Shown piece by piece: positions 1 through 8,732 of a stretch of DNA of 64,000 bases. Made by a program: the position numbers and the translations under genes. The notes under the pieces were generated by a model. The model saw nothing but the letters and a program-made list of their open reading frames with translations, was not told the DNA's origin and did not search any database. Source of the DNA: Niveibacterium sp. SC-1 (lineage in GTDB: Bacteria; Pseudomonadota; Gammaproteobacteria; Burkholderiales; Rhodocyclaceae); assembly GCF_038235435.1 (NCBI RefSeq), contig NZ_CP151275.1:5107881-5171880 (forward strand), written 5' to 3'. The number at the start of each line of letters is the position of its first letter. Within the stretch, counting starts at the first letter, position 1.

Positions 1-1
1 C

Positions 2-1468
2 GACCTGCTCGCCGAGGGCAAGAACGCAGCCTTGGCCGAACTGCCGCCCGGCGATGCGCTGCTCTACCTGAACCTGCTCGGCAACTATCTGCTGGAGGCG
101 GGCCAGATCTCGGCGGCCCTGGGCATCTGGTACGAAGGCCTGGAGCGGGCCCGCGCCTACGACCAGCCCGCCGAAACCGTGATGGTCGAACTCAACCTCG
201 CGGTCCTGCACTTGCGCTACTGCGATTTCGGTTCGGCAGCGCTGCTGCTGGAGGCCGCCTGGTCGCGGATGAAGACGCAGGGCCTCACTGCCTACCGCCT
301 AGTCTGCGCCGGCAACCTCGCCACGACGTGGCTCTTGCAGGACCGGCCCGAGGACGCGGCGCGGCTCCTGCGCGAAATGCTCGACGAAGTCCCGGCCGCC
401 TTCGACGCCTTCGATCGGCAGTTCTTCGAAATCATGCTGGTCCAGACCGACCTGCGTTGCGGCCGCGTGCAGGAAGCGCGTGCCAGGCTGGACCTGTGCC
501 GCGCACGACAGGTGGCGCAGCAACTCGATGCCCAGCTGGGCGCGCCGCTTACCCTGGCCAATTGCGAATGCCTGCTGGCCGAAGGCCGGCTGGAAGCCGC
601 GCAAGCCGAATTCGCGCGTCTGGCGCCGCTGGAGGATGCAAGCCAGTCGGTGGATCCGGCGTCGAACTACGAACGCCTGGGCCTGGAACTGCGCCTGCAC
701 GAGGCGCAAGGGAATCTGCGCGCCGCCTGGCTGACTTCGCGCCAGCGCCAGGAGGGGCTGGTGCGCGCCTTGCGCGAACTGCGCGCTGCCGAACACCTGG
801 GCCGCCAGGTGCGCTACCAGTGTTTCCGCACTGAACTCGAACAACGCATGCTGCGCGATTCCCGGGTGCGTAGCGAAGGCGCCCTCGCCCGGATCACCGA
901 CGCGCATCGCGAACTCGGCGCCCGCCTCACCGCGCTGGAAGGCCTGCAGATGCGGCTCAAGGAAATGGCCCTGCGCGACCCGCTGACCGGTCTGTACCGG
1001 CGCCGCGTCCTGGCAGACCTGCTCCCGCGCGAGATCGCCACCGCGCGCGACCAGTCGCGTCCCCTGAGCATTGCCTTGATCGATGTGGACCAGTTGAGCC
1101 GGATCAATCAGGAGCATGGCTTTGCCGCGGGCGACGAACTCTTGCGCGAGCTCGCCCATATCATCCGCATACTCGCGCCGAGCCCGGCGCTGGGACTGCG
1201 CTATGCCGACGAGGAGTTCTGCCTGCTCCTGCCGGGCGTGGACGGCGCGGGCGCGGCGCAATTGCTCGCACGCATGCAGAATGAATTCCAGCGACGCAGT
1301 AGTATTCGCGCAAACAGCGCCAACGACGGCGTGAGTTTCAGCGCGGGCATCGCGGAGCTCGCGGTTAAGGACGGTGTCGACAGCATCATCGGTCGCGCGG
1401 ACCTTGCACAATATCGCGCCAAGCTCAGAGGTCGCGCACAGCTCGTCGTGGCAGGCGGCACGGGCTGA
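2..1468 (+). CDS. TPR-GGDEF protein with degenerate active site (5' partial)
   Basis: The frame is open to the left edge of the window, so the true start probably lies upstream; TTG at 32 is only the first possible start seen. The first ~250 residues are helical repeats of TPR type, followed by a coiled-coil-like linker. A GGDEF domain occupies the last ~165 residues, with the usual opening DPLTGLYRRR and the metal-binding DVDQLSRIN segment. The signature loop at 1202-1219 reads YADEEF instead of GGDEF/GGEEF. Both substrate-binding glycines are replaced (A, D), so diguanylate cyclase activity is doubtful; a c-di-GMP or GTP sensing or scaffolding role is possible. No signal peptide or membrane segment is visible in the part present. 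Confidence 0.8.
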   Translation, partial: DLLAEGKNAALAELPPGDALLYLNLLGNYLLEAGQISAALGIWYEGLERARAYDQPAETVMVELNLAVLHLRYCDFGSAALLLEAAWSRMKTQGLTAYRLVCAGNLATTWLLQDRPEDAARLLREMLDEVPAAFDAFDRQFFEIMLVQTDLRCGRVQEARARLDLCRARQVAQQLDAQLGAPLTLANCECLLAEGRLEAAQAEFARLAPLEDASQSVDPASNYERLGLELRLHEAQGNLRAAWLTSRQRQEGLVRALRELRAAEHLGRQVRYQCFRTELEQRMLRDSRVRSEGALARITDAHRELGARLTALEGLQMRLKEMALRDPLTGLYRRRVLADLLPREIATARDQSRPLSIALIDVDQLSRINQEHGFAAGDELLRELAHIIRILAPSPALGLRYADEEFCLLLPGVDGAGAAQLLARMQNEFQRRSSIRANSANDGVSFSAGIAELAVKDGVDSIIGRADLAQYRAKLRGRAQLVVAGGTG

Positions 1469-1534
1469 GCAGGAACGACTCCGGGACCCGCCACGGGCCT
1501 GCCCGCACAACCAGACAAACGGAGACAAGAGCCC

Positions 1535-3262
1535 ATGCTCGAACGCAGCGCGCTTCGGCGATTCGCCCTCATTACCCTGCTGCTGCTCCAGGCCTGCGGC
1601 GGGGGTGGCGGGGGCGATTCCGGCAGCAACGGCTCCGGCGACGTCAACACCAGCGTCACGATCGCCAAGCTCGATGTCGTACAGACCTACTCGCAGCAAA
1701 GCAGCACTGGCTACCAGCGTCTTGTGCCTGGAAAACAAGCCTTGGTGCGTGTCTTCCTGACGGGCACCACGGGCGCTGTGAGTCCCGCGCTCAGCGCCCA
1801 GGTCTCGGCCAACGGGACGGCCTTGGGCACGCTTACGCTCAGCGGTCCGGCCACCATCAGCAACACTGTCGATTCCTTCTCCTACGGGCAGAGCTACAAC
1901 GCAACGATGCCGCCGGAATGGGTGCGCAGCGGCCTGCAGGTGGTGGTGGAAGCCCGCAACGGCAGCGAACTGGTGGCCAAGGCCACGCGCACGCCGGTCG
2001 TGGGTTCGCGGGTAACCATGCAGCTGATGCTGGTGCCCTTGATTGCGGACAACGGAAATAGCGGCGCAACGGTGACCGCGCAGCTACCGGCCCCGACCGA
2101 CATCCGCAACACCTTGCTGCGCACCTACCCGCTCGTCGCCGACGCGCTCACGACCAGCGTCCGTGCGGCTTACCGCATCACCAGCACGGCCGCGGTCCGC
2201 AGCGAGGATGAATGGGTGGACGCCCTGCAGGAGCTCGAACAGTTGCGCAGCAGCGAAAACGCCGCCAACAACCGCGGCAACGGCTGGCACTACTTCGGCT
2301 TCGTACCCCTGCCGAACTTCAGCTCTGGCATCGTTGGGCTCGCTTACCAGAACACCAGCAACGGCAACGGTGCCGTGCGCAGCGCGATCGGCGCGGACAA
2401 CGAGGTTCCCTTCGCGCTCGACACGATGACCCACGAGCTGGGCCACAACCAGGGTCTGGGCCATGCGCCCTGCGGCCTCTCCGCGCAGGAGATCCAGGCC
2501 GACGACTTCGCGCGGACCTTCCCCTATACCAACGGCGGTGTCGGGCCTGCGCCGATCTTCGACGCGCTCAGTCTCACGCCGGCCACGCCCAAGCCCGTCT
2601 ATGACGTCATGAGCTACTGCGACGGCGCCTACTTCTCCGACTACAGCTACCAGAAGGTGCAGGCCTTCATGGAGAACCTGACTTCGGCGAGCCTGCGCAA
2701 TGTCGCCGTGGCCGCACCGATCGACCTGCTCCTGCTCACCGGGCGGATCAGCGGCGACACGGTCAGCTTCAAGCCGGCAACCGCCCTGCGGGGACGCCCC
2801 AGCAGCGGCAGCGGCGACTGGACGCTACGGGTGCAGACCACCGACGGCGCGACCAGCGACTACCCTTTCACCCCGGTGCAGGTCGCCGACGCCACCGGCG
2901 CGCCCGCCCACTTCGCCATCGCCGTGCCTGCCGGCGACATCGCACAGGTGCAGGTGCTGCATCAGGGCAAGACGCTACCATCGACGGCGCCCGATGCCGC
3001 GGTATCCGCTTCCGCGCGTGGTGCCACGGGCTCCAGTGATCTGCAATGGAGTGAAGCCGCAGGCCAGCTGGAACTCGTCTGGGACGCCGCGCGCTACCCG
3101 AGTCTGGCCGTCTCTCATGTGGATGCCGAGACCCAGGTCCTCGCGCTCAATCTCACGGGCGGCAAGGCCAGCCTGCCGCTCGCGGGACTGCCCGCGGGTG
3201 GCAAATGGGTCTTCAGTCTCGCCCGCGGCTTCAGTGCCAAACGGATCGAGGCGGCACGCTGA
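1535..3262 (+). CDS. Metzincin-type zinc metalloprotease lipoprotein
   Basis: The protein has 575 residues. A lipoprotein signal peptide ends in the lipobox LLQAC, followed by a Gly/Ser-rich linker, so export and lipid anchoring are expected. The zinc motif HELGHNQGLGH (residues 300-310, 2432-2464) matches HExxHxxGxxH, and a downstream YDVMSYCDG looks like the metzincin Met-turn. The motif resembles StcE/M66-type mucin-active peptidases, but the rest of the protein is too diverged for me to assign a family. The last ~180 residues look beta-rich. The gene lies 66 bp after the GGDEF gene, with GGAGACAAGAG ahead of the ATG. Protease activity is well supported; substrate unknown. Confidence 0.8.
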   Translation: MLERSALRRFALITLLLLQACGGGGGGDSGSNGSGDVNTSVTIAKLDVVQTYSQQSSTGYQRLVPGKQALVRVFLTGTTGAVSPALSAQVSANGTALGTLTLSGPATISNTVDSFSYGQSYNATMPPEWVRSGLQVVVEARNGSELVAKATRTPVVGSRVTMQLMLVPLIADNGNSGATVTAQLPAPTDIRNTLLRTYPLVADALTTSVRAAYRITSTAAVRSEDEWVDALQELEQLRSSENAANNRGNGWHYFGFVPLPNFSSGIVGLAYQNTSNGNGAVRSAIGADNEVPFALDTMTHELGHNQGLGHAPCGLSAQEIQADDFARTFPYTNGGVGPAPIFDALSLTPATPKPVYDVMSYCDGAYFSDYSYQKVQAFMENLTSASLRNVAVAAPIDLLLLTGRISGDTVSFKPATALRGRPSSGSGDWTLRVQTTDGATSDYPFTPVQVADATGAPAHFAIAVPAGDIAQVQVLHQGKTLPSTAPDAAVSASARGATGSSDLQWSEAAGQLELVWDAARYPSLAVSHVDAETQVLALNLTGGKASLPLAGLPAGGKWVFSLARGFSAKRIEAAR

Positions 3263-3302
3263 GGCTCCGCATCCCGCTCATGAACGCAAGGAGGCAAAGG
3301 CC

Positions 3303-3755
3303 ATGCAGAACATCCGGCGACTCTCGTATCGCGGCCTGGCGGTGCTGGCCACGCTGGGCGTGATGAGCGCGTGCGCGGCTCCCGGCGCAGACAAGGCGAG
3401 CGATCCCTTGCCGCTGGAGAACACGATGTGGAACCTCGACCAGCTCGAGGGCCAGGGCATCGCGGGCGACGCCCGTCCACCCTTCGTGTCCATCAGCAGC
3501 GACAAGACCCGCATCTCCGGCTTCTCCGGCTGCAATCGCTTCACCGGCGCGTTCAAGCTGGAAGGTGCTTCGCTGAGCCTGGGGCCGCTGGCGGGTACGC
3601 GCATGGCCTGCGCACAGGGCGGCGAACTGGAAGACCGCTTCCTGCGCGTGCTCGGCCAGGTGGACCGCTATGCGCAGGACGCCGGCTATCTCTACTTCTA
3701 CGTCGGCAGCGTGCCGGTCGCGCGCTTCAAACCGGGTCCGAAGGCTGTGCCCTGA
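3303..3755 (+). CDS. META-domain (HslJ-like) lipoprotein
   Basis: The product is a 150-residue protein with a signal peptide and lipobox VMSAC, predicted to be a lipoprotein. The mature part has the META/HslJ pattern: TMWNLDQL near the start, then ISGFSGCNRFTGAF and LAGTRMAC. META proteins such as HslJ are linked to heat and novobiocin tolerance in E. coli, but their biochemical function is unclear. I chose the ATG at 3303 because AAGGAGG sits just upstream and the signal peptide begins there; the frame is open further upstream inside the protease gene. The gene lies 40 bp after the protease gene, probably cotranscribed. Its 3' end overlaps rsuA on the opposite strand by 29 bp. Confidence 0.85.
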   Translation: MQNIRRLSYRGLAVLATLGVMSACAAPGADKASDPLPLENTMWNLDQLEGQGIAGDARPPFVSISSDKTRISGFSGCNRFTGAFKLEGASLSLGPLAGTRMACAQGGELEDRFLRVLGQVDRYAQDAGYLYFYVGSVPVARFKPGPKAVP

Positions 3756-4446
3756 GGGCAGCCAGTTCCTCGGCATTGATCCAGCGCCATTCGCCCTCGC
3801 CCAGATCCGCGGGCAGGGCGAGCCCGCCCACCGCGACGCGGCGGAGCGATTCCACCCGGTTGCCCGCCGCCGCAATCATCCGCTTGACCTGGTGGTAGCG
3901 GCCCGAGGTGATGCTCAGGCGCAGGCGTTGCGGATCAAGGATCTCGCAGGCCGCCGCGGCGATCGGCTCCGGGTCGTCGTGCAGCACCACGCCTTCGAGC
4001 AGGGTGCGGACCAGCTGCTCATCCGCGGCATGCTTGATGACGGCTTCGTAGATCTTGGGGATCTTGCGCTTCGGCGACGAGAGCTGATGGATCAGTTGGC
4101 CGTCGTCCGTGAGGATCAGCAGGCCGGTGGTGTCTTCGTCCAGCCGCCCCACCGCCTGGATGCCGCGCAGACGCAGCGGATCCGGCAGCAGCGAGAACAC
4201 GCTGGGATGGTGCTTGGGCTTGTGTGAGACCTCGTAGCCGGCCGGCTTGTTGAACATGACATAGGCCTGCGCGCGGTACTCCCAGGTCTCGCCCTCGACC
4301 GCGAAGGCAAGGCCTTCGGGCTCCAGTTCCACGAAGGCGTCCTCGCAGACCTCGCCGCCGATACTCACCAGGCCGTGGCGGACCAGGCCACGACACTCTT
4401 TGCGGCTGCCAAAGCCCTGCGATTGAAGAATGCGTTCGAGTTGCAT
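3727..4446 (-). CDS. rsuA: 16S rRNA pseudouridine synthase RsuA
   Basis: The product is a 239-residue protein with an N-terminal S4 RNA-binding domain (MQLERILQSQGFGSRKE...) and a pseudouridine synthase domain. The RsuA/RluB/E/F signature GRLDEDTTGLLILTDDG carries the catalytic Asp. The family isomerises a single uridine (U516 in E. coli 16S rRNA); the length and single-S4 layout fit RsuA better than RluB/RluF. It is transcribed alone on minus, convergent with the META lipoprotein gene and divergent from the small secreted peptide gene. Confidence 0.88.
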   Translation of the reverse strand: MQLERILQSQGFGSRKECRGLVRHGLVSIGGEVCEDAFVELEPEGLAFAVEGETWEYRAQAYVMFNKPAGYEVSHKPKHHPSVFSLLPDPLRLRGIQAVGRLDEDTTGLLILTDDGQLIHQLSSPKRKIPKIYEAVIKHAADEQLVRTLLEGVVLHDDPEPIAAAACEILDPQRLRLSITSGRYHQVKRMIAAAGNRVESLRRVAVGGLALPADLGEGEWRWINAEELAALRAQPSDPV

Positions 4447-4641
4447 GGCGAGGCCGTCTTTCTGATTGGTGAAGCCGTGATTATCTCATCGCCCGTGGAA
4501 GCCATCGCGGCGCGGCCGGCGCGCACGCCGCAACACCTTGAATCATTTGTGCGCGCGGCTCTTAAGGTCGGCTTAATCGCCTGCGGCGCAGAGTGCGTCT
4601 GCCGAACGACAGGCATCCACTGCTCAGGAAAAGGATTCATC

Positions 4642-4812
4642 ATGAAAAAGATCATCGTCGCTCTGACCGCCCTCTGCTTCGCTGCAGGTGCCTTCGCCGC
4701 CAGCACCGTGACCGACACCGCCGCCGCACCGGCCAAGTCGCACAAGAAGGCCACCAAGCACCACAAGGCCAAGGCTCCGAAGGCCGCCGCCAAGACCGAA
4801 GGCGCGAACTAA
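4642..4812 (+). CDS. Small secreted Lys/His/Ala-rich peptide
   Basis: This 56-residue protein starts at an ATG behind AGGAAAAGGA. It has a clean signal peptide (MKKIIVALTALCFAAGAFA), leaving a mature chain of ~37 residues that is almost all Ala, Lys, His, Pro and Thr, with the repeats SHKKATKHHK and KAKAPKAAAK. The composition resembles enterobacterial acid-shock protein Asr, but homology cannot be judged at this length. It ends 64 bp before a strong terminator, so it is probably monocistronic. A role in cation, acid or metal buffering in the periplasm is only a guess from composition. Confidence 0.7.
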   Translation: MKKIIVALTALCFAAGAFAASTVTDTAAAPAKSHKKATKHHKAKAPKAAAKTEGAN

Positions 4813-4876
4813 GACGTCCTCAGGACGCTGGCGCGCTGCGCGTCACCCACGGCCCGATGCGGACCGTGACATGAGG

Positions 4877-4903
4877 AAAGCCCCGCCGCTGCGGGGCTTT
4901 TTT
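4877..4903 (+). terminator. Rho-independent terminator after the small secreted peptide gene
   Basis: A perfect 10-bp stem (AAAGCCCCGC with GCGGGGCTTT) and a 4-nt loop run into a tract of six T (4898-4903). It lies 64 bp past the stop codon and separates that gene from the two-component system. Confidence 0.9.
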
Positions 4904-4940
4904 CATTTGGCGGATAATCGCCACGGAGGAGGAAAAGTCC

Positions 4941-5597
4941 ATGCGAGTCCTGCTGGTCGAAGACGACCCCATGCTCGGTGATGCCACCCGCCGCGGGCTG
5001 GCGAATGCCGGTTTCACGGTCGACTGGGTCCGCGACGGCCGTGCTGCCGACCTCGCGCTGGAGGCCAACAGTTATGCCGTAGGCGTGCTGGACCTCGGCC
5101 TGCCACGGCGCGACGGCATGGAAGTCCTGCAGGGTCTGCGCACCCGTGGCGAAGACATGCCGGTGATCGTGGTCACCGCGCGCGACACGGTGGGCGATCG
5201 CGTCGCAGGCCTGAATGCGGGTGCTGACGACTACCTCACCAAGCCCTTCGATCTGGACGAGCTCATCGCCCGTCTGCGCGCCCTGATGCGGCGTCGCGCG
5301 GGGCGCGGCAGCAACCTCGTGCGTTGCGGCGACATCAGCTTCGACGCGGAGCGGCGGGAGGTCTGCGTGGCCGAGAAACCCATCTCGCTCTCGGCGCGCG
5401 AAATGGCCCTGCTCGAAATCCTGCTCGAACGCCCGGGCGCGGTGCTCTCGCGCGAAGCCCTGGAGGAACGTTTGTTCGGCTGGGGCGAGGAACCGGCCTC
5501 CAACGCACTCGAAGTGCATCTGCACAACCTGCGCCGCAAGCTGGGCGCGGAACGCATCCGCAACGTGCGCGGCGTGGGCTACAAGCTGGTGCCGTGA
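4941..5597 (+). CDS. OmpR-family response regulator, QseB/PmrA-like
   Basis: The product is a 218-residue DNA-binding response regulator. The receiver domain (1-~115) has the acidic pocket E7/D8/D9, phosphoacceptor D51 (VLDLGLP), T79 and K101. The winged-helix output domain (~125-218) ends in the typical LRRKLGAERIRNVRGVGYKLV. GGAGGAGG precedes the ATG. It lies 8 bp upstream of its cognate histidine kinase. Both partners are of the QseBC/TctDE type, but the stimulus and targets cannot be told from sequence. Confidence 0.88.
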   Translation: MRVLLVEDDPMLGDATRRGLANAGFTVDWVRDGRAADLALEANSYAVGVLDLGLPRRDGMEVLQGLRTRGEDMPVIVVTARDTVGDRVAGLNAGADDYLTKPFDLDELIARLRALMRRRAGRGSNLVRCGDISFDAERREVCVAEKPISLSAREMALLEILLERPGAVLSREALEERLFGWGEEPASNALEVHLHNLRRKLGAERIRNVRGVGYKLVP

Positions 5598-5605
5598 GGG
5601 GTGTC

Positions 5606-6919
5606 ATGAGCGCCCCCGGCTCGATCCGCCACCGACTGCTGCGCCTGCAGATCGGCATGCTGCTGCTGCTGGGTCTGGCGGCGGCCATCATCAGCTTCGC
5701 GCTCGCCACGCACTCCTTCGCGACGCTGCGCACGCTGGAACTGACCCAGATCGCCAACGCCATTGCCCGCCACGGCATCGAAAGCACCGATCCGGACGAG
5801 CCCGACGACAATCCGGGCGATTTCCTCAGCCAGGTGTGGGAAACCGACGGCAAGCTTGCCTACGCCAGCCATGCACCCGAAGCGCCGCGGCCCAGCCAGC
5901 GGGGCGATTTCGACATGGATCTTGGCGGCAAGCGCTGGCACGCGCATGCCAGCGACTACGGCGGCATGTTGATCCTGGTGGCGCGCGAAGAAGGCGCCCG
6001 CTCGCGCCTGCTGCGCCAGCTCACCCTGCCCACGCTGGGGGTCGTCGCGCTACTCACCATCCTGATCGCAGCGGCAAGCTGGCGGCTCATAGGAAGGGCG
6101 CTGGAACCGCTGGAGCATCTGCGCGAACAGTTGCTGGCGCGCGACCCCAAGGCACTGGAGGCCCTGCCTCTGGAACGTCAGGCAGACGAACTCGTGCCCC
6201 TGGTCAGTACGCTCAACAGCCTGCTGGTGCGGGTGGCCAGCCTGCTTGAGCACCAACGCCAGTTCGTGGCGGATGCGGCGCACGAACTGCGCACGCCGAT
6301 CGCCGCGGTGCGCCTCTACGGCCAGCTGGCCGAACGCACCCTCGACGCGGACGAGCGCGCCAACGCCTTGGCACAGCTGCAGCAAAGCGGGCTGCGTGCG
6401 ACCCGCGTGGTGGAACAGCTGCTGGCCCTTGCGCGCCTGGAACCGGAGGCGCAAGCGGCGGGTGACGCGGTGGCGCTGGACGCCCTGGTCCGCGAGGTGG
6501 TGGCCGAACACTCGCCCTTTGCCGAGAGCCGCAACATCGATCTCGGACTGGCCCGCGCCGAAGCCCTGCGCTGCCGCGGCAACGCCGACGAGCTGCGCAT
6601 GATGCTGGGCAACCTGGTGGACAACGCCGTGCGCTACACGCTCGATGGTGGCCGCATCGACCTGCGCGTCTTCGCCGGCCATGGCACGGCGCATCTGGAT
6701 GTGATCGATAACGGGCCCGGGATTCCGGCGGCGGAGCGCGAGAACGTCTTCGAACGTTTCCATCGCCTCGCCGGCGCGGACCAGCCCGGCAGTGGGCTGG
6801 GGCTCGCGATCGTCAAGCGGATCGCCGAACGCCACGGGGGTTACGTGGCACTGGACGACGCGCCGGGCGGCGGCCTGTGGGTCAGCGTGCGCTTGCCGCG
6901 GGAGACCGGGCCGCGCTGA
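5606..6919 (+). CDS. Membrane sensor histidine kinase, QseC-like
   Basis: The product has 437 residues from the ATG at 5606, just after the regulator stop; the frame is open upstream but only as a shadow of the regulator gene. There are two transmembrane helices (about residues 11-35 and 140-160) flanking a short periplasmic sensor of ~100 residues. HAMP-like linker, then the H-box AAHELRTPIAAVRLYGQL with H226, the N-box NLVDNAVRYT, and the ATP lid DNGPGIP...GSGLGLAIVKRIAERHGG follow. It autophosphorylates and passes phosphate to the regulator at 4941. The small periplasmic domain is acidic (many D/E around residues 55-70), as in sensors of cations or cationic peptides; this is inference. Confidence 0.87.
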   Translation: MSAPGSIRHRLLRLQIGMLLLLGLAAAIISFALATHSFATLRTLELTQIANAIARHGIESTDPDEPDDNPGDFLSQVWETDGKLAYASHAPEAPRPSQRGDFDMDLGGKRWHAHASDYGGMLILVAREEGARSRLLRQLTLPTLGVVALLTILIAAASWRLIGRALEPLEHLREQLLARDPKALEALPLERQADELVPLVSTLNSLLVRVASLLEHQRQFVADAAHELRTPIAAVRLYGQLAERTLDADERANALAQLQQSGLRATRVVEQLLALARLEPEAQAAGDAVALDALVREVVAEHSPFAESRNIDLGLARAEALRCRGNADELRMMLGNLVDNAVRYTLDGGRIDLRVFAGHGTAHLDVIDNGPGIPAAERENVFERFHRLAGADQPGSGLGLAIVKRIAERHGGYVALDDAPGGGLWVSVRLPRETGPR

Positions 6920-7011
6920 GATCGCGTTCTACGCGCAGTGCTGCGGCCGGTCCAAGGGTGGCCGCAGCGAAGGTGCTCGCTGGCAGCAGGCCAGCTCAGC
7001 GTGCCTGGAGC

Positions 7012-7857
7012 CTAGCCGATACGCGCGAGGATCCCGTCGAGCTGGTCGAGGCTGCCGAAACTGATGGTCAGCGAGCCCGCACCTTTCTTGTCGGATTTGA
7101 TCGCTACCGTGGCGCCAAGCTTGTCCGCCAGCTCTTCCTGGAGGCGCGCGACATCGCGATCCACCACCTTGGCCACCTTCTCGGCCGCGGGTTTCTGCGC
7201 GGCCTGCACGGCCTTCTCGGTCTCGCGCACCGACATGCGGCGAGCCACGACCTGGTTGGCGAGCAGGATCTGGTGGGCGCCATCCAGGCTCAGCAGCGCC
7301 CGCGCGTGACCCATCTCGATGTCGCCGGCCATCAGCAACTCGCGCACCGGTTCGGGCAGGGCCAGCAGGCGTAGCAGGTTGCTGGTCGCGGGACGTGAGC
7401 GCCCGAGGGCGTCGGCGGCCTGCTGGTGGGTCATGCCGAATTCGTCGATCAGGCGCTGGATGCCCAGCGCCTCTTCCAGCGGATTGAGGTTCTCGCGCTG
7501 GATGTTCTCGATCAGGGACATCGCCAGCGCGGCTTCGTCCGGAATCTCGCGGACCAGGACCGGCACTTCTGCCAGCTCGGCGATCTGCGCGGCGCGCCAG
7601 CGGCGTTCACCCGCGATGATTTCGTGACGGCCGCCGCCGACCGGACGCACCAGGATCGGCGACATCACGCCCTGGAGGCGGATCGAGGCGGCCAGCTCTT
7701 CGAGGCTGCCGGCGTCCATGCGGGTGCGCGGCTGGTACTTGCCCGGCTGCAGCTCGCCGACCGGCAGGGTGGTCAGACGACCCGTGTCGTCGCTGGGCGT
7801 GTCCGCCCCCAGGAGGGCTTCGAGGCCGCGGCCGAGGCCCTTGGGTTTCTTGCTCAT
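7012..7857 (-). CDS. parB: Chromosome-partitioning protein ParB
   Basis: The product is a 281-residue ParB/Spo0J protein. The start MSKKPKGLGRGLEALLG is the conserved N-terminus, so ATG at 7857 is preferred although the frame is open further upstream. The CTP-binding/ParBc core contains AGERRWRAA and ENIQRENLNPLEEA, and the central helix-turn-helix (FGMTHQQAADALGRSRPATSNLLRLL) binds parS. The C-terminal dimerisation domain is present. It loads onto the two parS sites at 12203 and 12986 and works with ParA. Unlike the usual parAB pair, the GNAT gene lies between them, 67 bp upstream. Confidence 0.93.
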   Translation of the reverse strand: MSKKPKGLGRGLEALLGADTPSDDTGRLTTLPVGELQPGKYQPRTRMDAGSLEELAASIRLQGVMSPILVRPVGGGRHEIIAGERRWRAAQIAELAEVPVLVREIPDEAALAMSLIENIQRENLNPLEEALGIQRLIDEFGMTHQQAADALGRSRPATSNLLRLLALPEPVRELLMAGDIEMGHARALLSLDGAHQILLANQVVARRMSVRETEKAVQAAQKPAAEKVAKVVDRDVARLQEELADKLGATVAIKSDKKGAGSLTISFGSLDQLDGILARIG

Positions 7858-7924
7858 GCGTGTTGGCTCTTGGATGGAGTCGGTCAAACGACCCGGCGGC
7901 GGGCGCCGGGGACCGCGAAGCTTA

Positions 7925-8728
7925 TCAGGCCGCGGGCGGCGACGGCACGCGATACCAGTAGGCGTAGTGGTCGACGAAGCCCAGGCGCGCGTAGAGGGCG
8001 CGTGCGGCCGTGTTGCCGGCGGAGACCTGCAGGCAGACATCGCTCGCACCGGCGTCCCGTGCGGCGCGCATCAGAGCCAGCACGAGAGCGCGGCCCGCGC
8101 CCTGCCCGCGCCGCGCCGGGGAGACGAAGAGGCCATAGAGGCCCGCCATCGCGCCATCGAGAAGCGCGCTGCCGGCGCCCCAGGGCTGCAGCGAGTCCTC
8201 ACCCAGCAGGAAGCGGATCGCGATGCCCTGGAAGGCCTCTGCGCGCCGGCGATCGGCGTCGATCACTTCGAGAGGATCGCCGTAAAGCTGCCCTGCCCCC
8301 TCAACGAAGCGTGCGGCGTCCACCCGATGAAGATTGGCCGGATCGCGGGCCGGCAGGTCCCTGAGATCGCGGATCATGACGCGCGTCTCTTCGAAGGCCG
8401 TGAAGCCGCGAGCAGCCAATTGCAGGTCGAGGCCGGGCTCCGAAAAGGGTGTCACGCGGAAGATCAGCGGCAGGCCGGCGTCGGCATAGACCCGGGCGCA
8501 ATGCCCGAGCTTGGTGTCGAGGTCCAGGGTACCGGCCGCCAGCGCCGTGATGCAGCGTGCACGCTTGGCGCGGCCGGGCGAGGTGCGGAGCAGCCAGCCG
8601 TCGTAGCGCGCTTCCTCGGCGACCTGCATGGCCGCAAGACCCGCCTGTTCGGCCAAGCGGGCCCGCGGGTCGTGCGGCGCCAGAAGCGCGGCCGGGAGAT
8701 CGCGCGGATCGAAGGCCAGGGCGGCCAT
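7925..8728 (-). CDS. GNAT family N-acetyltransferase
   Basis: The product is a 267-residue protein with a typical GNAT fold in its C-terminal ~90 residues: GLYGLFVSPARRGQGAGRAL is the acetyl-CoA-binding motif A, and NTAARALYARLGF is motif B. The N-terminal half is diverged and may be a second, degenerate GNAT domain, as in other two-domain acetyltransferases of this length. The acceptor substrate is unknown. It begins 4 bp after parA stops and lies between parA and parB in the same direction, so it is almost certainly transcribed with them. Confidence 0.8.
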   Translation of the reverse strand: MAALAFDPRDLPAALLAPHDPRARLAEQAGLAAMQVAEEARYDGWLLRTSPGRAKRARCITALAAGTLDLDTKLGHCARVYADAGLPLIFRVTPFSEPGLDLQLAARGFTAFEETRVMIRDLRDLPARDPANLHRVDAARFVEGAGQLYGDPLEVIDADRRRAEAFQGIAIRFLLGEDSLQPWGAGSALLDGAMAGLYGLFVSPARRGQGAGRALVLALMRAARDAGASDVCLQVSAGNTAARALYARLGFVDHYAYWYRVPSPPAA

Positions 8729-8732
8729 CGGA

